Shown here: positions 45,270-53,864 of the stretch, one piece after another
How the letters are laid out: every line of letters starts with the position of its first letter
How positions within the stretch are numbered: the first letter of the stretch is position 1
Made by a program: the position numbers and the translations under genes
Source: Pseudomonadota bacterium
Lineage (GTDB): Bacteria > Pseudomonadota > Gammaproteobacteria > Xanthomonadales > Rhodanobacteraceae
Assembly (NCBI GenBank): GCA_021793575.1
Contig: JAJYSM010000006.1
Coordinates: 17,041-81,040 of the forward strand
Direction of reading: 5' to 3'
DNA length: 64,000 nt
Notes under the pieces: generated by a model
What the model was told of the DNA's origin: nothing
The model's input: only the letters and a program-made list of their open reading frames with translations
Database searches by the model: none

Positions 45270-48194
45270 TCAGGCCAGGCTGCGCGCGATCCATTTCTGC
45301 TCGGCCGCCTGCGCTGCCAGTGCGCGGTCGAACCAGAAGCCCTGGGCGTACGTGCAGCCCATGCGCCTGATCCGCTCGATCTGCTCGGCGCGCTCAATGC
45401 CTTCGGCGACCGTGGCGATCTCCAGCGAGCGCGCCAGCGCCAGGATGCCCTCCACGATCATGGCGGCCTTGCGGCTGCTGTCGATGCTGGCGGTAAAGGA
45501 GCGATCGATCTTGATGCCGTCGACCGGCAGGCGATGCAGGTAGCTCAGCGACGAGTAGCCGGTGCCGAAGTCGTCGAGGATGATATCGATGCCGCCGGCC
45601 TTGAGTTCGCCGAGCAGGCTCGCGCTGACGTCGATATCGGCCATCAGCTGGCTCTCGGTGATTTCCAGCGCCAGCCGCACGGCGGTGGGCTGCGTGCCAG
45701 TGGCATGCAGCAGCTGGCCGACGCGCTCGCCAAAATGCTTGTCGCGCATCTGCACGGCCGAGACATTCAGCGTGATGACGAGGTTGCTCGCCCCCATCCG
45801 CTCCCACGCCAGCGCCTGCCGCGTCGCCTCACTCACCACCCAGTCGCCGAGCGCGGTGATCAGCCCGCTGCTTTCCGCCAGCGGGATGAAGCGGGCCGGC
45901 GACACGCGCCCAAGATCGGGATGCTGCCAGCGCAGCAACGCCTCGAAACCGTGCAGCGCACCCGACGCCAGATCGATGATGGGTTGGTAGTGCAAGGCCA
46001 GCTCGTCGCCGGCGATCGCGCAGCGCAGCTGCTGCTCCAGCTTGCGGTTTTCCTGCAGGTTGAGGCTGATGGCCGGTGCGAAAAAATGGATCGCTTCGCT
46101 GCGTGCGGCAGGCGTGACCGCAAGCGCGGTTTGCGCCTTGTCGAGCAGTTCATGCGGGTCGTGGCCGTCATCGGGAAATACCGCAACGCCTACCCGCGGC
46201 ACCGGCGCCATGAACTCGTCGCGCGCTGGTACACGCGCAGCGAGCAGCCGCTCGACCAGGGCCTCGATCCGTCGCTCGGCGGTATCGATGCGGTCGAGAT
46301 TGCTCATGACGATGGCAAAGCGGGCACCCGGCAGCACTCCCACGAAGTCGTCTTCGCCGAGATGCGCCGCGATCTCCTGGCCGATCCGCCTGAACAGCTC
46401 GTCGGCCGGCTGCGAGCCCCACTGGCTCACCAGCCGCTGGAAACCGATCTCCAGCACACCGGCCACCACGCCCTTGTGGGTCGAGCGGGCCCGGTGCAGT
46501 GCGTCGTGCAGATGCTGCACCAGCAGGATGTCGTTGGGCAACCCGGTGGTGGCATCGTGGGTGCTGGCGTGCGCCAGCGCCTGTTCGGTGGCGATCAGGT
46601 GCAGGCCGAAGGTGACATCGTGTGCCAGCTGCTCCAGCAGCTGGAGTTCCTCCGCCTCGAAATAGTCCTCCCGGTCCGCCCCCAGGGTCAGCGTGCGCCG
46701 GCGCCCATCCACGGCAAACCCGAGTGGAAACGCCGCCGCCGATTGAACCCCGGTCTGCTGCCCGAGATCGTGCCAGTGCGCCGTGCGCGGATCCGCCAGA
46801 TAGCGGTTGCTGACCGCCACCACACCGTCGCGGGCCGCGGTCACCGAGGGGCTTCCGCCACCCGGCAGTTTCCCGTCCAGCGGCAGGCGCAATTCAGCTA
46901 TCGCCACCGAATGCGCGCCGGCCCAGCAAACCGGCCGCAGCGTCTGCCGCGGCACATCCACCTCGCCGATCCAGGCGAGACTGAATTCACCAACCTCGCA
47001 GGCGATGCCGCAGATCTCCTCCAGCAGCTGGGTCACGCTCACCCGCCGCAGGATCGCCGCATTGATGGCCACCAGCACCGCATGCAGACGATGGCGACGC
47101 TCCAGTGACGACAGATGTCTGATGCGCTCGGCGGCCTGCCGCTCGATATCACCGGCCATGCGGTCAAAGACCATGCCCAGCCGGGCGATTTCATCATCCC
47201 CTCGCGCCAGCCCGGTGCGGGCGCGCAGATCGCCCCGGGCCAGGCGATCCATGGCCAGCAGCAATCGCTGCGTGGGCGACAGGATCAGGCGATGGCCGAT
47301 CCACCAGACCAGCACCAGGACGAGCAGCAAACCGGCCAGCATCAGGCTCAGATTGCGCAGCAACGTCTGCCAGGCGGGCCCGTACAGGGCGGAGCGGTCG
47401 ATCGCGAGCGCCATCAAGCCGACCTCGCCGCGCGCCCCCAGCGGCAGCCAGGCGACCAACGCGGTGCCCATCCGCTCGATCCGGGCTGTGATCGGCGCTG
47501 GCGGACGAATCCCGCTCGACAAACCCAGCAGACGCTTGCCGATGTCGGCATCGGCGCGCGCTGGAGTGCCGTGACCCGGCTCGACCAGGCTGCCGGTGGT
47601 GTCGACGAAAAACAGCTTGGCTTGGCGAACCAAGGGGTCGGCAGTGACGTCGAGCAGTGGCATGAATGCCGTGGCGATGAAAACAATCAATCGCCGCGAA
47701 GACCCTGGTTTGCTCAGCGCATGCGCCACCATCAGGCGGGGCGCGGCGTTGCTCCGGTCGGCCAGCAGGGCGATCGCCGCATGACCCGGCGACTCGATCG
47801 CGCGCCGCAGCAGCGCCTTATCGATCGGCTGCGCCGCCCGCCCCGGGCCGGAAAGTGCGCAGATGGCCTGGCCGTCCTCCCGCACCAGCCCCACATCCTG
47901 GTATTCGGGATGCTGCTGCGCCAGCGCATGAAACGCGTCCGGACATTCGGTCTCGAATCCGGACAGCGAGCTCGCCGCCACGGCGAGTTCATCCGCCGCA
48001 TCCCCGCTGAAGTCGACATAGTCACGCTGCACATGACCGAAGATGGCCGAGAGCGAAACGCGTGCCGCTGCCTCGGTTTGCTGCAACGACGTCACCGCAT
48101 CCATCACGGCAATCGCGAAACCCGGCAGCGCCGCCAGCACGGCCAGCGCCAGCACCCGGGCGCGCAGGCTGCGCAACCAGCGAAAGGTGCTCAC
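45270..48194 (-). CDS. Membrane HAMP-GAF-GGDEF(degenerate)-EAL protein, putative c-di-GMP phosphodiesterase
   Basis: EALLRWQHP, LEITES, DDFGTGYSSLSYLHRLPVDGIKID, AEGIE. The GGDEF site reads PGARF. Start placed at VSTFRWLRSL; the ORF extends to 48296. Confidence 0.9.
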   Translation of the reverse strand: MSTFRWLRSLRARVLALAVLAALPGFAIAVMDAVTSLQQTEAAARVSLSAIFGHVQRDYVDFSGDAADELAVAASSLSGFETECPDAFHALAQQHPEYQDVGLVREDGQAICALSGPGRAAQPIDKALLRRAIESPGHAAIALLADRSNAAPRLMVAHALSKPGSSRRLIVFIATAFMPLLDVTADPLVRQAKLFFVDTTGSLVEPGHGTPARADADIGKRLLGLSSGIRPPAPITARIERMGTALVAWLPLGARGEVGLMALAIDRSALYGPAWQTLLRNLSLMLAGLLLVLVLVWWIGHRLILSPTQRLLLAMDRLARGDLRARTGLARGDDEIARLGMVFDRMAGDIERQAAERIRHLSSLERRHRLHAVLVAINAAILRRVSVTQLLEEICGIACEVGEFSLAWIGEVDVPRQTLRPVCWAGAHSVAIAELRLPLDGKLPGGGSPSVTAARDGVVAVSNRYLADPRTAHWHDLGQQTGVQSAAAFPLGFAVDGRRRTLTLGADREDYFEAEELQLLEQLAHDVTFGLHLIATEQALAHASTHDATTGLPNDILLVQHLHDALHRARSTHKGVVAGVLEIGFQRLVSQWGSQPADELFRRIGQEIAAHLGEDDFVGVLPGARFAIVMSNLDRIDTAERRIEALVERLLAARVPARDEFMAPVPRVGVAVFPDDGHDPHELLDKAQTALAVTPAARSEAIHFFAPAISLNLQENRKLEQQLRCAIAGDELALHYQPIIDLASGALHGFEALLRWQHPDLGRVSPARFIPLAESSGLITALGDWVVSEATRQALAWERMGASNLVITLNVSAVQMRDKHFGERVGQLLHATGTQPTAVRLALEITESQLMADIDVSASLLGELKAGGIDIILDDFGTGYSSLSYLHRLPVDGIKIDRSFTASIDSSRKAAMIVEGILALARSLEIATVAEGIERAEQIERIRRMGCTYAQGFWFDRALAAQAAEQKWIARSLA

Positions 48195-48967
48195 AGGCAG
48201 CCACCAGACCGATCCAGCTGCATGCGGCTGCCGCCGGCTGACGCGAAACAAACACGTGCGGCCTCGCCCATCCGTACGCGCTGGGCACACCGCCAAAACA
48301 GCCGTCGACGACCTTCAGCCTGCCCATATCCGGCACCCGCAAAACCGGCGTGGGCAGTCAGCGGCTGCGGCAGTGAAATCGCGCCCATCACCCGCGACAA
48401 CGGCCGGCACGGCGCACCCGGGTGCCGCTGCAGCCGGCCATCGATATCGATCAGGCGCCCACGCGACGGGAAGTAAGTCGCTGCTGCAGGAGGAAGCGCT
48501 GCAGCCACCGCGAACGCGTAAACGTGGAATGAAGGCATGGTTGTGAAGTGTCTCGGCCCGTCGGATCAAACAGCGGAAGTGCGCGCGGCGTCCGCTGCCC
48601 GTGATCTTCATGCGGCGCTTGCGCACCGGTCGGGTCGCTGCAGCCCTCACCCAAAACTGCCTTGCCCTGCGCTCGCCATGCCTGCTGCACATGGCGTCCG
48701 ACATTTTACCCCAGTCGCGGCAAACAGGTTATCGGCAGTGGTGATTGGCGCTGCGGCAAAAACTCACCCGGACCCACTGCGGACGGCAAGCGCGTGCTGC
48801 CGTGCAGGCAACGCAGGCCGAACGGGGTGATCATCGCTGCCACGCAGCATGGCGCAAGCGCCGGAATGCCGGCCTGATCGCCGCCGCACACACGGCATCG
48901 GCAAGCAACGGCCGGTCGCAATCCCCCACCCGCAGATCAGATCTCGCGGAGATGGTTGCTTGGGCAG

Positions 48968-49318
48968 CTACCACTGCCGAAAAACCACGCACACCGTGGT
49001 CGCGTCCAGCACCGCGAACTCCTGCGCACCCCAGGGCCGGCGCTGGATGACGCCGGCATTCGGGTGCAGCATTTCCGGCGCACGCGCATTGATTTCCCGA
49101 TACATCCCCGTGATGTCGTCCGTCTCGATGGCCAGCTCCGGGCGATCCAGCGCTGCCAGTTCGGCGTTCTGCATCAGGTAGACCTTCACGCCATCACGGC
49201 CCAGCACCGCGATCGATGCGTCCTGATGCAGCAGCTGGAAACCCAGACCCCGGCCGAACAGGTCAAGGCCTACCTGGATGTCGGCGTAGAAGACTTTCGG
49301 GATCAGCGTGAGCAGCAT
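48968..49318 (-). CDS. VOC (glyoxalase/bleomycin resistance) family protein
   Basis: 116 aa; LGFQLLHQDASIAVLGRDGVKVYLMQ; WGAQEFAVLDATTVCVVF. Confidence 0.85.
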   Translation of the reverse strand: MLLTLIPKVFYADIQVGLDLFGRGLGFQLLHQDASIAVLGRDGVKVYLMQNAELAALDRPELAIETDDITGMYREINARAPEMLHPNAGVIQRRPWGAQEFAVLDATTVCVVFRQW

Positions 49319-49620
49319 GGTGGAAGCTCCTTTGCTTGATTGCAGCCAAGCGAAATTCTGCAGCCAGGCCGGGCGTCAGCAGTGTGCATCACAAGCGCCA
49401 ACCCCCGCACATCAGGCCAAACCGGGAGTAGCCGCTTGCAGATGGCCTGACCTGAATCGAACAGGTCCATAAATACGGGAGGCTCAAGTCGTCAGCGCGT
49501 GGCAACCCAATATGTCCCGCCTACCCCCCGGCAGACGCTGCTGGCCCACCGTTGGCGCTCTGCTTGACCCACGGGTTGAGCAGCACTGCTGGCGTGAACA
49601 TGGCTGCTATGCTCTATCGC

Positions 49621-49845
49621 ATGAACACCCGAGTTGACCATGTGCTTGAAGACGCTCTTCGGCTTTCCGCCGAGGAGCGATCCGCGGTCGCGGCTGCGCT
49701 CATAGACAGCCTTGAGGCTGGCGATGAAGGTTCGATCGCCGAGGCATGGCGTACGGAGCTGTTGCGCCGACGAGCAGAGCTTCGCGCCAAGGCAGCGCAC
49801 CCCGCTCCATGGTCCGACGTTCGCGCGCGCATCAGCGCGATGTGA
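49621..49845 (+). CDS. Addiction module antitoxin component
   Basis: ALRLSAEERSAVAAALIDSLEAGDEGSIAEAWRTELLRRRAEL, typical of addiction-module antidotes; overlaps the toxin start. Confidence 0.85.
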   Translation: MNTRVDHVLEDALRLSAEERSAVAAALIDSLEAGDEGSIAEAWRTELLRRRAELRAKAAHPAPWSDVRARISAM

Positions 49846-50141
49846 CTCGATTCACTGTCGAGGTTTTGCCCGAAGCCGAGCGGGAGTTTCGAGAGGCCTT
49901 CCGTTGGTACGTCGAGCGCAGTCCGATAGCTGCGGCTGCTTTCCGCTCCCAGGTGCTTGAAGCGGTTGACGGCCTGGTTGAGAGTGCCGGTATGTGGCCT
50001 GCGAACGACGACGGGTTTCACTTTTGCGTTCTCGACCGGTTTCCGTACACCGTCTGGTATGACGCGCACGAACAGTTGGTCACGGTCATCGCCATTGCTC
50101 ACCAGCATCGACGTCCGGACTACTGGAAGACGCGCAGCTGA
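49842..50141 (+). CDS. RelE/ParE-family toxin
   Basis: VEVLPEAEREFREAFRWYVERSPIAAAAFRSQV; FPYTVWYDAHEQLVTVIAIAHQHRRPDYW. Confidence 0.9.
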   Translation: MTRFTVEVLPEAEREFREAFRWYVERSPIAAAAFRSQVLEAVDGLVESAGMWPANDDGFHFCVLDRFPYTVWYDAHEQLVTVIAIAHQHRRPDYWKTRS

Positions 50142-50376
50142 CCGAATGTGGCGTATCTGCTCCGCCTGACGCCCGCGGTAATCCGGTCTCCGCTGGCGCC
50201 GGGAAGGTTGGCCTGGCGAAGGTTACAGCCGATATGACGCCGACCACGCTGCCGTCCCACATCGCGCAATGCTGCCGGCCGACGGACTGCCGTGCATTTC
50301 GCGTCGACAGCGTCGCAGCTTTACGGAAGAAGGACGCGCCGAGCCCAGCGCGCGCAGCCGGCGCCGCAAACCGCCT

Positions 50377-52326
50377 TCAGTGAAACTGATCGCTCGCCGG
50401 CACCCAGGAACTGGATGACGCGGCGGCGGGATGGGCCAGCTTTACCGGCAGCGTGACGGTTTCGCAGCCGGGCGGCGGCGGTGCGCCGGCGACGTGGGCG
50501 GTGGCGCACAGGGCGCTGTTGTCGAGCCGGATCGGCGCGGGCGCGCTGGCCGCGCTTGTCGGCGTCGGTGGCGCCACCGGGTTGGCCGGCGCCATGTGCA
50601 GGCGGTCGTAGACCTTGTCGGCGACCGGCACCGGCGGTGGATCGGGATTGCGGCAGCCGAACAGCGCGATCGGCAGCAGCGGATGCAGCGAGCACTCCAC
50701 GCGCACGCCGCGCGGCAGGTGGAAGGTGTGCGATACGGTGGTTTTTTCCACCGCGCGGCGCAGCGCGGTGTCGATCGAGCTTTCGCCTTCCGGCGTCCAG
50801 TCCTTGTCGAAGCGGGTGGGTCGGTAGCCGATGTTCGGACTGCCGTGATTCATGATCTGGGTATCGCCGCGCGGCATCAGCTCGACGTAGCCGCCGAGCG
50901 CGCCCTGCTTCTGGCCCTGCGGCGCGCCGGGCTGGTTGCCGCCGATCTGCCCGCCCGCTGCGCTGGCCACGCCGCGGCCCGGCTCGCTGCTCTGCGCGGT
51001 TTTCTGCCCGGCGCTCACAGTGCTTTGCGGCGCGGCGGGCGCACCGGCCGGCGTACCCAGGATGGCACTGTCGCTGCCCTGCGGCGTGGCGTCGGGGGCG
51101 GTGCTGATATCCGGCGCCATGGCCGCGACCTTCGTGACAGCCGCCGTGGTTGCCGCAGGGGCCGCGGCGGGGGCAGACGCCGGTGCGATGGGGGTGCTGG
51201 CCGGCAGCGGCGGCGCGGCGGCAGTCGTGGGCGCGGGCACGCTCGGCGACGCGGGGGCCGGCACCGGCTGGATGCTGGCGGGCGGCGTGCGGGTGGCGAT
51301 AGTCAGCGCGGGCAGCGGCGGTTGCAGCTGCGGCCGCGCGGCGGGCGTCGGCGGCAGCGCCTCGGGTTGCGCCGCGGCCACGCTGATCGCCGGCGCCTGC
51401 AGCTGCGGCCGCACGCGCGGAACCGGCGGCGCAGGTTGGCTGAGCTCGGCCTGCAGGTTGATCGCGGGGGCCGGCTGCGCCGGCAGGGCGATCGGCTGCA
51501 GCTCGGGCACCGGCGGCGCGGCCGGGGTCACCAGCGGTGCCGGCCTGATGCTGGCCAGGGCGGGGGTGCGGGGCGTGGGCAGGTTCAGCGCGATGCTGGG
51601 CGCGGCGATCGGCGGCGCGGCCTGCGGCGGCAGCTCGGGCAAGGCCAGCGAGGGCGGCGGCGGCAACGCACGGTTGCCTTCGAGCTGCGGCGCGCGCACC
51701 CGCTCGGGCTGAAACTTCGGTGGTAGCGGCACCGGCAGCGGCGGCATCGGCAGGTTCACCTGCGGCGGCGTGCCCGCCAGCGGAATCGGTTGCAGCTGCG
51801 GGATGGGCGCGGGCTGCGGCAAGGTGGCCGGTGGCGTGGTGGCGGCGACCGGCGGCGATACCCGCGCGGCCGGCAGCGCCGGCGGCACCACCGACGGCAT
51901 GCTGCGGGCCGGCTTCGGCGCCACGGGGGCGGTTAGCACGGGCGCCCGGCTGGCCGCGGCCAGCGCACCGACATGGCCCTGGTGACGCGGTCCGCGCACT
52001 TTCGGCGGCGTACCGCGCACCGGCGGCGGGGGCGGCAGCTCGGGGGTCTCGATCAGCCGCACCTGCATGTACTGCTGTTTCGATGGAGGCGGCAGCGTGG
52101 GCTGGTAGGCCGGACCCAGCACGAAGCCGAACAGGAACAACAGATGCACCAGCAGCGCGCCGAGCATCGCGAACAGCCGCAGGCCGCGCTCGCGCGGCCG
52201 CGGGCGGGTGCGCCGGTGATACACCCTGGCCCGCGTGGCGGCCGCCAGCGGCGAGTCCAGCATCACCCGCGCCGGATTGCGGGCGGGTGAGCCGGGGGCG
52301 GCGGAATCCGTGGGCGGTGCGGCCAT
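50377..52326 (-). CDS. Uncharacterised membrane-anchored Pro/Ala-rich protein with conserved Cys-containing C-terminal domain (paralog 1)
   Basis: Single N-terminal TM, long P/A-rich linker, C-terminal GYVELMPRGDTQIMNHGSPNIGYRPTRF...LPRGVRVECS...FGC. Confidence 0.75.
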   Translation of the reverse strand: MAAPPTDSAAPGSPARNPARVMLDSPLAAATRARVYHRRTRPRPRERGLRLFAMLGALLVHLLFLFGFVLGPAYQPTLPPPSKQQYMQVRLIETPELPPPPPVRGTPPKVRGPRHQGHVGALAAASRAPVLTAPVAPKPARSMPSVVPPALPAARVSPPVAATTPPATLPQPAPIPQLQPIPLAGTPPQVNLPMPPLPVPLPPKFQPERVRAPQLEGNRALPPPPSLALPELPPQAAPPIAAPSIALNLPTPRTPALASIRPAPLVTPAAPPVPELQPIALPAQPAPAINLQAELSQPAPPVPRVRPQLQAPAISVAAAQPEALPPTPAARPQLQPPLPALTIATRTPPASIQPVPAPASPSVPAPTTAAAPPLPASTPIAPASAPAAAPAATTAAVTKVAAMAPDISTAPDATPQGSDSAILGTPAGAPAAPQSTVSAGQKTAQSSEPGRGVASAAGGQIGGNQPGAPQGQKQGALGGYVELMPRGDTQIMNHGSPNIGYRPTRFDKDWTPEGESSIDTALRRAVEKTTVSHTFHLPRGVRVECSLHPLLPIALFGCRNPDPPPVPVADKVYDRLHMAPANPVAPPTPTSAASAPAPIRLDNSALCATAHVAGAPPPPGCETVTLPVKLAHPAAASSSSWVPASDQFH

Positions 52327-52400
52327 GGCGCCAGTGTAGCGGGCGTTTCCGGGGCGCCATGCGGCCCTTGGGACACGGCCCGCAAGGAGTGTTGATTCCC

Positions 52401-52442
52401 GTCCTTCGACTGCGCTTCGCTACGCTCAGGACGAACGGGGGA
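52401..52442 (+). repeat. Dispersed repeat, copy A
   Basis: GTCCTTCGACTGCGCTTCGCTACGCTCAGGACGAACGGGGGA. Confidence 0.85.
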
Positions 52443-52473
52443 GATAACGCGCCTCGCTGTCGGAGCGGCAGGG

Positions 52474-53268
52474 TCAGGGCTGGCCGGTGGCGGCCGGATG
52501 CCGGCGCAGCTGCGCGTCGACCGCGCGATCCGGCGTATCCACCGGGCAGCCCCAGGCCAGTGGCTGGTTGGCGCGGTACATCGCGATGCAGGCCGCCACG
52601 CTGGGCGGCGGCGCGGCGTGCGGGTCGACCGCCAGCGGCTTGGCCGGCGCCATGCTGAGGCGCTCGTCGCCGTCCTTCTTCGACGGCGGTGCGGGCGGGT
52701 TGATGCAGTTGGGGATCGGCACGCCCAGCAGCGTGGTGCACTTCAGGTGCACACCGCGGGGCAAGTTAATGTCGGTGGATTTCACCACCGCCTGGACCAC
52801 ATGCCGCAGCACCGCGCCGCCCAGGGTCTCGCCGGGCGGCGGAAAATACTGCTCGAAGCGGGTGGCCTTGTAGGGCAGCGGGCTGGTGTGCTGCATGATC
52901 CGGGTATCGCCCGCGGGCATCCGCTGCACGTAGCCGGGCAGCGCGGTGCTGGCGGCGGCCGCGGGCAGGCGCGGCAGGCCGTCGCGATCGTACAGTTGCG
53001 GCACGGCGGCCGGTGCCGGGGCGGGCAGCTGCAGGGTCATCGCATCCTTGGCCAGCGGCACCGGCCGTCTCAGGATCACCCGCGGCGGGGCGGCCGGCGG
53101 CGGCAGTGCGGGCAGCGGCGGTGGTGGCTTGGCCGCCTGCGGTGCACTGGCGATGAAGCGCACCTGCAGCACGTCGTGCTGTCGCTGCGGCGATGCCGCC
53201 GCAGCGACCGGCGGACGCATCTCGTGCCAGATCGCCAGCATGAACAGCGCATGCAGCAGCAGCGCCAC
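52474..53268 (-). CDS. Uncharacterised membrane-anchored Pro-rich protein (paralog 2); true N-terminus probably upstream
   Basis: C-terminal GYVQRMPAGDTRIMQHTSPLPYKATRF...LPRGVHLKCT...PNC aligns with paralog 1. Confidence 0.75.
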   Translation of the reverse strand: MALLLHALFMLAIWHEMRPPVAAAASPQRQHDVLQVRFIASAPQAAKPPPPLPALPPPAAPPRVILRRPVPLAKDAMTLQLPAPAPAAVPQLYDRDGLPRLPAAAASTALPGYVQRMPAGDTRIMQHTSPLPYKATRFEQYFPPPGETLGGAVLRHVVQAVVKSTDINLPRGVHLKCTTLLGVPIPNCINPPAPPSKKDGDERLSMAPAKPLAVDPHAAPPPSVAACIAMYRANQPLAWGCPVDTPDRAVDAQLRRHPAATGQP

Positions 53269-53686
53269 CGCCAGCGCCAGCCCCGGCAGCCGACGCTCGG
53301 GCGGCGCGCCGCGCTGGCGCCACTGCTGCAGCCTGGCGCGGGTCGACGCATCCAGCGGCAGCAGCCCGCGCGCCGGCAGCTGCCGGGCAGGCGGGGTTCC
53401 GCGGTGAACTTCGACCAGCTGCGAATGAGCGATGACGATGCCTCGATGGTGGAATGCGTGCGGGCAGCTTGCCGCAGCGCGCTTGAACCCCGGGAGACTG
53501 CCCGCCCGGGCAGCTGCGGGGCGTGAACCCGCCCCCTGCAGACCATCGCGGCGCGGGGCGGTTCCCCGCAGTGCAACTTGACCCGGCCCGCCATCGGCTC
53601 AAGTCTGGGCGGGCGGCGCCCGGCGCCGCGCCGCCATGGCCGCCCTCGCCCGCTGCAGATCCAACACGTAAACAGTGTGAATACCT

Positions 53687-53728
53687 GTCCTTCGACTTCG
53701 CTTCGCTACGCTCAGGACGAACGGTGGA
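53687..53728 (+). repeat. Dispersed repeat, copy B (same orientation as copy A)
   Basis: GTCCTTCGACTTCGCTTCGCTACGCTCAGGACGAACGGTGGA; differs from copy A at few positions. Confidence 0.85.
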
Positions 53729-53864
53729 GGTCACGCTTTACGGGCCGGATCCATGGCGCACGAAGGACGACCATGACGGCCCGCCATCGTCAGCCGTCAA
53801 CGCACGGCCTCATGCGGCGCCGCTCGTGCCACGAGGCCTTGCCCCACCGAGGGAGGGTCGCATC

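Noticed and set aside
48297-48967. Several short ORFs on both strands
   Set aside because: No start-site support, coding pattern or motifs; left as unassigned intergenic sequence.
50431-51726. Arg/Gly-rich plus-strand ORF resembling an RGG protein
   Set aside because: Complementary frame of the Pro/Ala-rich linker of paralog 1.
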